A stretch of DNA of 55,574 bases from DAIDKA01 sp049792815. Lineage in GTDB: Bacteria; Pseudomonadota; Gammaproteobacteria; Steroidobacterales; Steroidobacteraceae. How positions within the stretch are numbered: position 1 is the stretch's first letter; every line of letters begins with the position of its first letter. This document shows, piece after piece, positions 26,390-34,204 of this stretch. Below the pieces are notes generated by a model. It was not told where the DNA came from and did not search any database. It worked only from the letters and a program-made list of their open reading frames with translations. The translations under genes and the position numbers were made by a program. The stretch covers positions 1-55,574 of the forward strand of contig JBARBG010000119.1 in the NCBI GenBank assembly GCA_049792815.1. Reading direction: 5' to 3'.

Positions 26390-27164
26390 GTGTGCGTGCG
26401 GCCAGCAGATCCCGCGCAATCCGACCCCATTCGCGCAGCCCAACCTTGAACGGATTGCAGCTGTGGATGGGATCAACCAGTCCGTAGCGGATGGCGACGC
26501 CATCGATTGCGCTGCGAAAGGTCCCGAACAGACGGTCGAACACGATCAGTACCCCACCGAAGTTGGCATCCAGGTATTCCGCATTCGAAGCATGATGGAT
26601 GCGGTGATGGGCGGCAGTATTGAACACCCATTCCAGCGGTCCCAGGCGCGGTATCCACGCAGCGTGCAGCCAGAACTGGTAGAGAAGATTCACTGCCAGC
26701 GCCGCACCCACGACCTGTGGTGAGAAACCCAGCAGCACCAGTGGCGCGAAGAATATGGGCGCAATGCTCAGGCGCGCCGTAAAGCCCAGGCGGTAGGCGG
26801 CGGCCAGATTCAATTCATTGGGCGAATGATGCACGCAGTGCGTCGCCCACAGCCACCGTACCTGATGGTCGGCGCGGTGCATCCAGTAATAGCAGAACTC
26901 ACTGCCGACCAACAGCACTGCCCAGGTCCACCCGGAGCCCAACGGCATGGTGTAGAGGCGATAGGCCCACAACTGGTTGAGGGCCGCGGCCGCCAGTCCC
27001 AGCGGCAGCAGGCCCACGCTGATACGCAGCAACAGATCGCCCGCGGACGCCAGGTAGGCGCGCCAGTCGTAGTGGCCGTGTCGGCGCCACAGCCACAGGC
27101 CCTCGACGGTTGCGGCCATCACGATCAGCAGCGGTCCCAACAGCATCCACGGATGAAGTCTCAT
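26238..27164 (-). CDS. Membrane di-iron fatty acid hydroxylase / sterol desaturase family
   Basis: The start was taken at ATG 27164 (MRLHPWMLLGPLLIVMAATV), giving 308 residues. Several membrane spans surround the His-rich iron-binding motifs: HRADHQ near the middle, HCVHHSP close by, and HHRIHHASN later. This is the H-x3-H, H-x2-HH, H-x2-HH pattern of the superfamily. Members oxidise fatty acids, sterols or carotenoids in membranes using molecular oxygen. The last ~50 residues lie opposite the 3' end of yejF, an overlap of 152 bases. That tail (PPHPGSRRTTLPAAGSAYRA) has no family character and may be a read-out past a lost stop. Confidence 0.85.
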   Translation of the reverse strand: MRLHPWMLLGPLLIVMAATVEGLWLWRRHGHYDWRAYLASAGDLLLRISVGLLPLGLAAAALNQLWAYRLYTMPLGSGWTWAVLLVGSEFCYYWMHRADHQVRWLWATHCVHHSPNELNLAAAYRLGFTARLSIAPIFFAPLVLLGFSPQVVGAALAVNLLYQFWLHAAWIPRLGPLEWVFNTAAHHRIHHASNAEYLDANFGGVLIVFDRLFGTFRSAIDGVAIRYGLVDPIHSCNPFKVGLREWGRIARDLLAARTLRQFLVSALGPPHPGSRRTTLPAAGSAYRASGDCAAVPRFRLAQPQRHPS

Positions 27165-27221
27165 CGGTATCAGTATACCAAGTACCATGTAGCGCAAGAC
27201 ATCACGCACGAGGAGCGCTCG

Positions 27222-28214
27222 ATGCAGCAGCGAACACTTGGAAAGGACGGCCTGAAGGTCTCGGCCCTGGGGCTGGGATGCATGGGCTTGAGCTTTGGCC
27301 TCGGTCCCGCCGTCGAAAAGCAGCACGGTATTGCCCTGATCCGTGCGGCGGTGGAGCGCGGTGTGACGTTCTTTGATACGGCCGAGGTGTATGGCCCGTT
27401 CACCAACGAGGAACTGGTGGGTGAAGCCCTGGCCCCCTATCGCGGCAAGGTGGTCATCGCCACCAAGTTCGGCTTCAAGATGCAGCCGATCACCTCGGGC
27501 AATGCGGGCCTGGACAGCCGGCCCGAGCACATTCGCGAAGTCGCCGAGGCCTCATTGAAGCGCCTGAAGGTTGACGCACTGGATCTGTTCTACCAGCACC
27601 GCGTTGATCCCGACGTGCCCATCGAGGATGTCGCCGGCGCGGTGAAGGATCTGATCAAGGCCGGCAAGGTGAAGCACTTCGGTCTGTCCGAGGCCGGTGT
27701 ACAGACCATCCGCCGCGCGCATGCGGTGCAGCCGGTCGCCGCCCTGCAAAGTGAGTATTCCCTGTGGTGGCGGGAACCTGAGCAGGAGGTACTGCCGGTG
27801 CTGGAGGAACTCGGTATCGGGTTCGTGCCATTCAGCCCGCTGGGCAAGGGCTTCCTCACTGGTGCCATCAATGCGAGCACCAAATTCGACAGCACCGACT
27901 TTCGCAATATCGTGCCGCGGTTCTCCGAAGAGGCACGGCGTGCCAACCAGGCCGTGGTCGATCTGCTGGGCCGGATCGCAGCCGACAAGCGCGCGACCCC
28001 GGCCCAGGTAGCCCTCGCGTGGCTCCTGGCCCAGAAGCCCTGGATCGTTCCCATACCCGGCACCACCAAGGTGCGGCGCCTGGAGGAAAACCTGGGCGGC
28101 GCCGAATTGAGTCTCAGCGCCGGGGAGATCGCCGACATCAATCGCACCTTTGCGGCCGTCGAGGTCCAGGGCGCTCGCTATCCCGAGCACCTGCAAAAGA
28201 TGGTGGGACGCTGA
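27222..28214 (+). CDS. Cytoplasmic aldo/keto reductase (AKR13-like)
   Basis: The 330-residue protein starts at ATG 27222, with AGGAG about 6 bases upstream. It opens with QRTLGKDGLKVSALGLGCMG. The tetrad is seen as Asp and Tyr in FFDTAEVYGPF, Lys in VIATKFGFKM and His in LFYQHRVDPDVP. The C-terminal IPIPGTTKVRRLEENLGGAE binds the NADPH phosphate. There is no leader, unlike the Tat-type relative at 11700. Such enzymes reduce aldehydes, including aromatic ones. A TATACC box at 27172-27177 could be the -10 of its promoter. Confidence 0.9.
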   Translation: MQQRTLGKDGLKVSALGLGCMGLSFGLGPAVEKQHGIALIRAAVERGVTFFDTAEVYGPFTNEELVGEALAPYRGKVVIATKFGFKMQPITSGNAGLDSRPEHIREVAEASLKRLKVDALDLFYQHRVDPDVPIEDVAGAVKDLIKAGKVKHFGLSEAGVQTIRRAHAVQPVAALQSEYSLWWREPEQEVLPVLEELGIGFVPFSPLGKGFLTGAINASTKFDSTDFRNIVPRFSEEARRANQAVVDLLGRIAADKRATPAQVALAWLLAQKPWIVPIPGTTKVRRLEENLGGAELSLSAGEIADINRTFAAVEVQGARYPEHLQKMVGR

Positions 28215-28218
28215 CGCC

Positions 28219-30360
28219 CTAGCGCTGCCTTCGTGGATGCAGGAAGTCCGGCTGCCAGTCTTCCTGGGCGCGCGCGATGACGAAGGCGTGAATCTGGGCC
28301 ACCTGTCCCGGGGTCAGCAGGTCCTTGAATGAAGCCATTCCCTGCGCCTTGAACTTTCCGCCCAGCACGATGTCGCTGAACTGCGCATGCAGTTCAGGCG
28401 TGAGATGCCGCAGATCCTTCACGTCAGCGCCCACGGCGTTCTGCCCGTGGCAGATCGCGCAGTTGGTGCTGAAGAGCCCAGCGCCCGCTTCCACCGCCGC
28501 GGGTGATTGAGTTTCCGTCGGCGGCTCCGGAATGGAGGCGGCCAGGGGCGCCGGTGGCAGCACCACACCCTTGGCATCCAGCGCGAACACCAGCAGCCGC
28601 GCCGGGGCGACCGAGAAGGTCTTACCGGCCTCATCCAGTCCATGCACGATCGCGCTGTTCCAGCCGGCATTGACTGCGATGTACTGACGGCCATTGACGC
28701 TGTAGGTGATCGGTCCTGCAACCGGTACCGATCCTACGGGCATGTCCCACAGCTTCTCGCCATTGCTCGCCCTGTAGATCGCCAAAGTGCGATTGATCGT
28801 GCCTTCAACCAGCAGGTTGCCGGCGGTCGTCATGGTGCCGCCGTTGCCCGGATGCGGCTGCGCAATGCGGAAGGCCTCCTTCTGCCGTACCGGATCCCAG
28901 GCCAGCGTGTAGCCCTTGTCGCGCTGTTCGGCTTCCTTGTTCAGCTGCTTGCGCAGTTCCGGTTCATTGGAGTAGCCGGCGCCGATGGTCGTTCGCCCGA
29001 GGTTGAATTTGAACTGACCCGGCGGCAGTTGCGACATGACCACCCACTGCTCCATGGCCGGGATATAGACCAGCCCGGTGAGCGGGCTGTAGGACATGGG
29101 ATTCCAGTTATGGCCTCCGCCTGAGCTCGGGGTCATCAGGTGTGGCTCAACCGTCAGACGCGCGCCGGCATCCAGGACCGGTTTGCCGGTTTTCATGTCG
29201 ATGCGATGCGACCAGGTGCTCGGCACGTAACCCTTGGCCGAGAGCAGCTTGCCGGTGGCACGGTCCAGGACATAGAAGAATCCGTCCTTGGGCGCGTGCA
29301 TGATGACCTGGCGCTTTTTCCCGTGCAGCGTCAGGTCGGCGAGCATCAGCGGCGCGGTGCAGTCATAGTCCCACTCCTCCCCCGGGACCTCCTGGTAATG
29401 CCAGGCGTACTTCCCGGTGCGCGCATCCACCGCGACGATGGAGCACAGGAACAGATTGTCGCCGCCGCCGGGACTGCGGAAGTCCTGCGGATGCGGTGAG
29501 CCGTTGCCGGTACCGAAGTACACCAGGTGCAGCTTGGGGTCGTAGATGATGGTGTCCCAGTCGTTGCCGCCGCCGCCGACCTTCCACCATTGCCCATCCC
29601 AGGTCTTGGCGGCCATGGGCATGATCGAATCCGAGGCCGCCCCTTCGGGCATCTTCGCCGGATCACCCGGAACGATGTAAAACTTCCAGGTCTGCTTGCC
29701 GCTCTGTGCGTCATAGGCGGAGACATACCCGCGCGCTCCAAAATCACCGCCGCCGTTGCCGATGACCACTTGGCCGTCGGCAATGCGCGGGGCACCGGTG
29801 ATGGACAGCGGCTGACCGGGCTCAAGGGTCTGCGTGGTCCACACCGGCTTGCCGGTTTTCGCATCCAGAGCAATCAGGCGGCCATCGAGCGCGGCGATAT
29901 AGATCTTGCCCTGCCAGGCGGCCAGCCCGCGGCTGACCGGACCGCAGCAGGCCAGGCGGCCCCACTCCAGGGGAATCTTCGGGTCGTAGGTCCACAGCAC
30001 CTTGCCATTGGTGGCATCGTAGGCGGTGGTGAGGTCCCAGGCGGAAACGTTGTACAGCACGCCGTCGATTTCCAAGGGCGTGGCATCGACGCCGCGATAG
30101 GTGTTCAGTTCCGCAAACCACGCAAGTCCCAGGCGACTGACATTGCTGTCATTGATCTGCTTGAGCGGGCTGAAGCGCTGCTCGGTCCAGTCCCGGCCAT
30201 GAGACATCCACTGCCCCGGATCTTTGTTGGCCGCAGCGAGTCGCTCCTGATCCACGGCGGCCGGATGGGCCAGCAGTTCCGCGGATTGGGCCTGCAGTGC
30301 TGTGGCGGCACAGGCCATGAATCCGATGCACACGTGCCGCAGCGCCGCTCTCATTGCCAT
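28219..30360 (-). CDS. PQQ-dependent alcohol dehydrogenase with fused cytochrome c
   Basis: The 713-residue quinohaemoprotein has a signal peptide ending near ATALQAQ. GGAGG lies 6 bases before the ATG. An eight-blade PQQ propeller follows, with SHGRDWTEQRFSPL near the start, the vicinal disulfide ACCGPVSRG (Cys138-Cys139) and tryptophan-docking repeats such as GKIYIAALDGRLIALDAKTG. WDYDCTAPL is another family landmark. The C-terminal cytochrome domain has CAICHG at residues 634-639 and a later Met ligand (KAQGMASFKD). It oxidises alcohols, possibly aromatic ones, in the periplasm and passes electrons to the chain. No PQQ synthesis genes are in the window. Confidence 0.93.
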   Translation of the reverse strand: MAMRAALRHVCIGFMACAATALQAQSAELLAHPAAVDQERLAAANKDPGQWMSHGRDWTEQRFSPLKQINDSNVSRLGLAWFAELNTYRGVDATPLEIDGVLYNVSAWDLTTAYDATNGKVLWTYDPKIPLEWGRLACCGPVSRGLAAWQGKIYIAALDGRLIALDAKTGKPVWTTQTLEPGQPLSITGAPRIADGQVVIGNGGGDFGARGYVSAYDAQSGKQTWKFYIVPGDPAKMPEGAASDSIMPMAAKTWDGQWWKVGGGGNDWDTIIYDPKLHLVYFGTGNGSPHPQDFRSPGGGDNLFLCSIVAVDARTGKYAWHYQEVPGEEWDYDCTAPLMLADLTLHGKKRQVIMHAPKDGFFYVLDRATGKLLSAKGYVPSTWSHRIDMKTGKPVLDAGARLTVEPHLMTPSSGGGHNWNPMSYSPLTGLVYIPAMEQWVVMSQLPPGQFKFNLGRTTIGAGYSNEPELRKQLNKEAEQRDKGYTLAWDPVRQKEAFRIAQPHPGNGGTMTTAGNLLVEGTINRTLAIYRASNGEKLWDMPVGSVPVAGPITYSVNGRQYIAVNAGWNSAIVHGLDEAGKTFSVAPARLLVFALDAKGVVLPPAPLAASIPEPPTETQSPAAVEAGAGLFSTNCAICHGQNAVGADVKDLRHLTPELHAQFSDIVLGGKFKAQGMASFKDLLTPGQVAQIHAFVIARAQEDWQPDFLHPRRQR

Positions 30361-30410
30361 TGTCCCCCTCCGGCTGCCTCGCCCCGCCCGAATACTGCCA
30401 CAGGCCGATC

Positions 30411-30419
30411 TGCTATTCT
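30411..30419 (+). promoter_or_regulatory. Extended -10 element next to the MBL-fold gene start (leaderless candidate)
   Basis: TGCTATTCT has the TGn extension and a -10 hexamer TATTCT that matches consensus at 4 of 6 positions. Only 6 bases (GCCCCG) separate it from the ATG at 30426, and there is no ribosome site, so transcription would start at about the A of the ATG. The site lies between divergent genes, 51 bases from the PQQ dehydrogenase start. Confidence 0.4.
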
Positions 30420-30425
30420 GCCCCG

Positions 30426-31346
30426 ATGCAGCGCCGACACTTCATCCACGCCCTGCCGGCCGTGACGCTGGGCCTGTCCGCATTGCGCTGGGCGAGCGCA
30501 GCTGAGACCGGTCCGCTCGCCGTCGTGCCGCTCACGAGCGGGCTGTCGGTCATCACGGGCGGGGGTGGCAATATCACCGTGTTCGAATCCTCCGCGGGCG
30601 TGCTCCTGGTCGATGGCGGTTCCCCGGAACGCTCCGCGGAGGTCTTGAAGCTGGTGAAGGCCCGCACGGGTGCGGCCCGTATCCACACGCTGTTCAATAC
30701 CCACTGGCATTGGGATCAGACCGGATCCAACCGCGCCCTCGGGCCCAGCGGCACGCGCATCATCGCCCATGAAAACACCCGCCTGTGGCTGGGCACGCAA
30801 GTCGACTGCAAGTGGCAGAACCGCGTGTACCCGCCCTTGCCTCGCGAGGCTCGCCCGAATCTGACAACCTACACCACCGGCAGCCTGTCCTTCGGCGGCG
30901 AGCACATCGACTACGGCTATCTGCCGCAGGCCCACACCGATGGCGACCTCTACGTCTTCTTCCGCGATGCGAATGTCCTGGTGGCCGGTGATGTGGTGTC
31001 GGTCGGTGCCTACCCCATCATTGATTACTCGACCAATGGCTGGATCGGCGGCCTTCTGGATGGCACCAAGACCCTGATCGGGCTCGCCGATGCGAATACC
31101 CGCATCGTGCCGGGCAAGGGCGCGGTCCAGACCCGCGCCGACGTGGAGGCCGAGCGCGACATGCTGACGACCCTGAAGCTGCGCCTGGCGCAGCTGCTGG
31201 CCAAGGGCATGAGCGTTTCTGACATGTTGGCGGCAGCCCCGACCCGTGAGTTCGATGCTCACTGGGGCGATCCCACCCTCTTCATCTCCAATGCCTGGCC
31301 TGGCCTCGTGCAGCGCGCCCGCGAGCTTGGGGTCAATATCGTTTGA
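30426..31346 (+). CDS. Exported metallo-beta-lactamase-fold protein with altered metal site
   Basis: The 306-residue protein starts at ATG 30426. It opens with a signal-like segment MQRRHFIHALPAVTLGLSAL. The fold is shown by LFNTHWHWDQTGSNRALG (residues ~90-107), the later His in YLPQAHTDGDLYVFF, and Asp in NVLVAGDVVSVG. In most family members the first motif is HxHxDH and the last ligand is in PGHG. Here they are HWHWDQ (93-98) and PGKG (229-232), so two usual zinc ligands are missing. Relatives are found next to PQQ dehydrogenases (quinoprotein relay system metallohydrolases), which fits its divergent neighbour. The substrate is unknown. Confidence 0.85.
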   Translation: MQRRHFIHALPAVTLGLSALRWASAAETGPLAVVPLTSGLSVITGGGGNITVFESSAGVLLVDGGSPERSAEVLKLVKARTGAARIHTLFNTHWHWDQTGSNRALGPSGTRIIAHENTRLWLGTQVDCKWQNRVYPPLPREARPNLTTYTTGSLSFGGEHIDYGYLPQAHTDGDLYVFFRDANVLVAGDVVSVGAYPIIDYSTNGWIGGLLDGTKTLIGLADANTRIVPGKGAVQTRADVEAERDMLTTLKLRLAQLLAKGMSVSDMLAAAPTREFDAHWGDPTLFISNAWPGLVQRARELGVNIV

Positions 31347-32898
31347 CGGGCAGGTTGCTCGCGGTGGGCTGGGCCGCATCGGCCATCAGTTGCCGCAGCA
31401 GCGCCGCGGTTTCCGGATGGGATTCTGCACTGGCGCGCCCCGAGGCACTGGCGCTGCCCAGGGCCACATCCGCTGCGGTGCGCCCGCGCGCATCCTTGGC
31501 CAAAAGGTTCGCATGTCGATCGGCCAGTGTGCGCACCAGGTCGTTCCAACCCCAGCCTGCGGCACCGTGCAGCGCCGTTTCGCCCGCATGGTCGGTCTCA
31601 TTGATGTTGGCGCCGGCCTTCAGCAGCGCTTCGACCACCGTGATCGCCTGTGCCTGGGTCTTGTAGCGGCCACGGGTGTCGAGCGCCGAGGAGCCGATGC
31701 CGGCCGCCGCCAGCAACGGACTGATGCCCGTTGCGGTCGGGATCGCGACCTTTGCGCCATGCGCCAGGAGCAGTTCAATGGCGGGCAGATCGCCGCCCTT
31801 GGCTGCCCGCAACAGCGGGGTCGCACCCACGGTCAGGAGGGAATCCGCACCGCGATCATCGCGCAGCGACCGGTAGGGCGGAAACAGCTTCAGCTGCAGA
31901 TTTGGATTCGCGCCGGTATCGAGCAGCAGCTTGATCAGTTGCAGGCAGGTCGTCTGATCCAGCGACGGCCGGTCGGCCCGGCCGCCGACGGGGAGCATGT
32001 CCAGGTCCACCGCCTGGTACAACGCGGAGCGGCCCCAGGTATCCCAGCGATCCACATCCACACCGCGCCTGATGAGAAAGGCCGCGAGGTCGAAATGAAA
32101 ATTAAGCACTGCTTCCAACAGCGGGCTCACGCCATCAGGATCCGCAAGGTTCGGATCGGCGCCCGCCTTGACCAGCAGCTGCGCACATTCCAGGCAACCG
32201 GCCCGCGCGGCGTAGAGCAAGGGTGTGAAGCCCCCCGAGGGCCGCGCCTGCATGCGCGGCTCGGCGGTCACCTGGCGCGCCCAGTTATTCACCAGCGAGC
32301 GCCCATCGACCGCCGCGCCATGCTTGAGCAGCAGACGGACCATCGCCGGCTGCTGCTGCGCCGCTGCCCACATCAGCGCCGTCTGGTCACGCCAGGTCTC
32401 ATGCGCATTGACGTTGGCGCCATGACTGAGCAGCAGTTGCGCCGCCTCGAGATTGCTGGTGCGCGCCAGAATCATCAGGCTGGTCTGGCCATCTGCATTC
32501 GGTGATTCGACATCGGCCCCGGCCGCCAACAGCGTGCGCAGCAGCTTCACATCGCCGCGGATCGCAGCCTCCGCCATGGGTGTGGAACCGTAGTCATTAC
32601 GCGCATTCGGATTGGCGCCGGCGGCCAGAAGCTTCGCGACCAGATCCTCGTCACCGTGGTATACAGCCCAATGTAGGGCGCTGGTGCCATCGGCGGTGTG
32701 CTGGTTGACGTCCGGACGCGGCTGGGCCGCCAACAAGTCCCGCACGGCCGCGTTGTCATTGCTGCGCGCCGCCAGCACCAGTGGCGCATGGTTTTCGACC
32801 GGCTCAACCACCGCCGGCGTATCGGCGTGCGTCGACATGCTCCCCACCAGGGTGAGCGCCGCCAGCAACCTCAAGCGCTTAGATTTCTGCGATGGCAC
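31333..32898 (-). CDS. Exported ankyrin-repeat protein
   Basis: The 521-residue protein has a signal peptide ending near MSTHADTPAV. It is almost entirely ankyrin repeats of ~33 residues, with phrases such as GTSALHWAVYHGDEDLVAKL, YGSTPMAEAAIRGDVKLLRT and GETALHGAAGWGWNDLVRTL. At least nine repeats can be counted. Ankyrin domains bind proteins and have no catalysis of their own. It overlaps the DUF1552 gene by 20 bases at its start and is third in that operon. Its last 14 bases also overlap the converging MBL-fold gene. It may serve as a periplasmic scaffold for the DUF1592/DUF1552 products. Confidence 0.9.
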   Translation of the reverse strand: MPSQKSKRLRLLAALTLVGSMSTHADTPAVVEPVENHAPLVLAARSNDNAAVRDLLAAQPRPDVNQHTADGTSALHWAVYHGDEDLVAKLLAAGANPNARNDYGSTPMAEAAIRGDVKLLRTLLAAGADVESPNADGQTSLMILARTSNLEAAQLLLSHGANVNAHETWRDQTALMWAAAQQQPAMVRLLLKHGAAVDGRSLVNNWARQVTAEPRMQARPSGGFTPLLYAARAGCLECAQLLVKAGADPNLADPDGVSPLLEAVLNFHFDLAAFLIRRGVDVDRWDTWGRSALYQAVDLDMLPVGGRADRPSLDQTTCLQLIKLLLDTGANPNLQLKLFPPYRSLRDDRGADSLLTVGATPLLRAAKGGDLPAIELLLAHGAKVAIPTATGISPLLAAAGIGSSALDTRGRYKTQAQAITVVEALLKAGANINETDHAGETALHGAAGWGWNDLVRTLADRHANLLAKDARGRTAADVALGSASASGRASAESHPETAALLRQLMADAAQPTASNLPVKRY

Positions 32899-34204
32899 CG
32901 GTGCTGTCGCCTACTTTGTCGATGGGAACCCCCGCGCGCTGCAGGACCGTCAGCAGCACGTTGGCCAGCGGCGTGCGCTTGTCGAAATTGATGTGCTGGC
33001 CGCCCTTGATGCGCCCACAGCCCTTGCCCAGCAGCGCCGTGGGCAGCGGGTACTGATTGTGGGCATTGCTGTTACTCATGTTGCTGCCATACAGAAGGAT
33101 GGAGTGATCGAGCATGCTGCCATCGCCATCGGGCATGCTGGCGAGCTTGCCCACGAAACGCGCGAACACCTGGCTGTGATAGCGCTGGATTTTCGACAGC
33201 CGCGCCTTCTTGGCCTCATCGTTCCCATGGTGAGACAGCGCATGGAAGGCGTCGGGCACGCCGATATTGTTGTAGGTCTGATCGCTGACCTCGGCGGCCA
33301 TCATGAAGCTCTGGATACGGGTCAGATTGCCCTGGTAGGCCAGCGCCATGAGGTCAAACATCAGATTCAGGTGTTCGTCGAAGTTCTCGGAAGTTGCGCC
33401 GGGAACTTCCGGCAGATGCAGCTTGGCGATATCGCCCTGCTCTGCGTTGCGCGTGCGGCGTTCGATTTCGTGCACGCTTTCGAGGTAGTCACTCAGCGCG
33501 GCACGGTCCTGTGGACCCAGGGTGCTACTCAGGGAACTCGTCTCCGCGGCAATCATGTCCAGGATGCTGGTGGTCTGCTGGTTCAGGAAGCGCCGCTCCT
33601 CGGGTGAGTCGCCTGAGCCGAACAGGCGCAGGAAAAGCTGGCGCGGATTGCTTTCGATGGGCAGCGGCGTCGAGGGAGTGGAGAACGACAGCGTGCCGGA
33701 ATAGCTGCAGCCAAACCCGCGCTCGCAGGCGCTGCCCACGCCATGTCCCTGGGCCGTTGCGACTTCGAGCGAAGGATAGGGAGTCTCCTGGCCGATGTGC
33801 TGGGCGGCGATCTGGTCGACCGTGGCGGCCATGTTGGGCGCGAGGGACTCCTGCGGATGCACGCACGACAGCCAGGTCGCCGGCACCAGCGCATGCACGG
33901 CGCGACTCTCGCCGGGCTTGTTGCCGATATTGCTGATCACGGTGAGATGGTCGTGATACGGCATGAGCGGATCCAAGATCATGCCGGGCGTGAAATCCCG
34001 TCCGGTGGTTGGTGGGGTCCAGCGTTCCATCACCGCGCCATGCGGAAAGTAGATGAATCCCAGACGAGTCTTGGGCGCGGCGGCGGTATTGGCCAAGGCG
34101 GTGGCGGCTGGAACCATGGCATCCAGCAGCGGCAGCGCCAGGGCAACGCCCGCGCCGCGCAGCACCGTGCGCCGCGACAGATGCTTGCGGGTTATGAAGT
34201 TCAT
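32879..34204 (-). CDS. DUF1552 protein with Tat signal
   Basis: The 441-residue protein has a twin-arginine leader (LSRRTVLRGAGVALALPLLD), then the conserved DUF1552 body: RLGFIYFPHGAVMERWTPPT, LTVISNIGNKPGESRAVHAL and LLYGSNMSNSNAHNQYPLPT. The family is structurally like alkaline phosphatase/sulfatase-type DUF1501 proteins, but its function is not established. The start codon overlaps the stop of the DUF1592 gene (ATGA). The pairing with DUF1592 is widespread in planctomycetes and in some gammaproteobacteria. Confidence 0.9.
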   Translation of the reverse strand: MNFITRKHLSRRTVLRGAGVALALPLLDAMVPAATALANTAAAPKTRLGFIYFPHGAVMERWTPPTTGRDFTPGMILDPLMPYHDHLTVISNIGNKPGESRAVHALVPATWLSCVHPQESLAPNMAATVDQIAAQHIGQETPYPSLEVATAQGHGVGSACERGFGCSYSGTLSFSTPSTPLPIESNPRQLFLRLFGSGDSPEERRFLNQQTTSILDMIAAETSSLSSTLGPQDRAALSDYLESVHEIERRTRNAEQGDIAKLHLPEVPGATSENFDEHLNLMFDLMALAYQGNLTRIQSFMMAAEVSDQTYNNIGVPDAFHALSHHGNDEAKKARLSKIQRYHSQVFARFVGKLASMPDGDGSMLDHSILLYGSNMSNSNAHNQYPLPTALLGKGCGRIKGGQHINFDKRTPLANVLLTVLQRAGVPIDKVGDSTGAIAEI

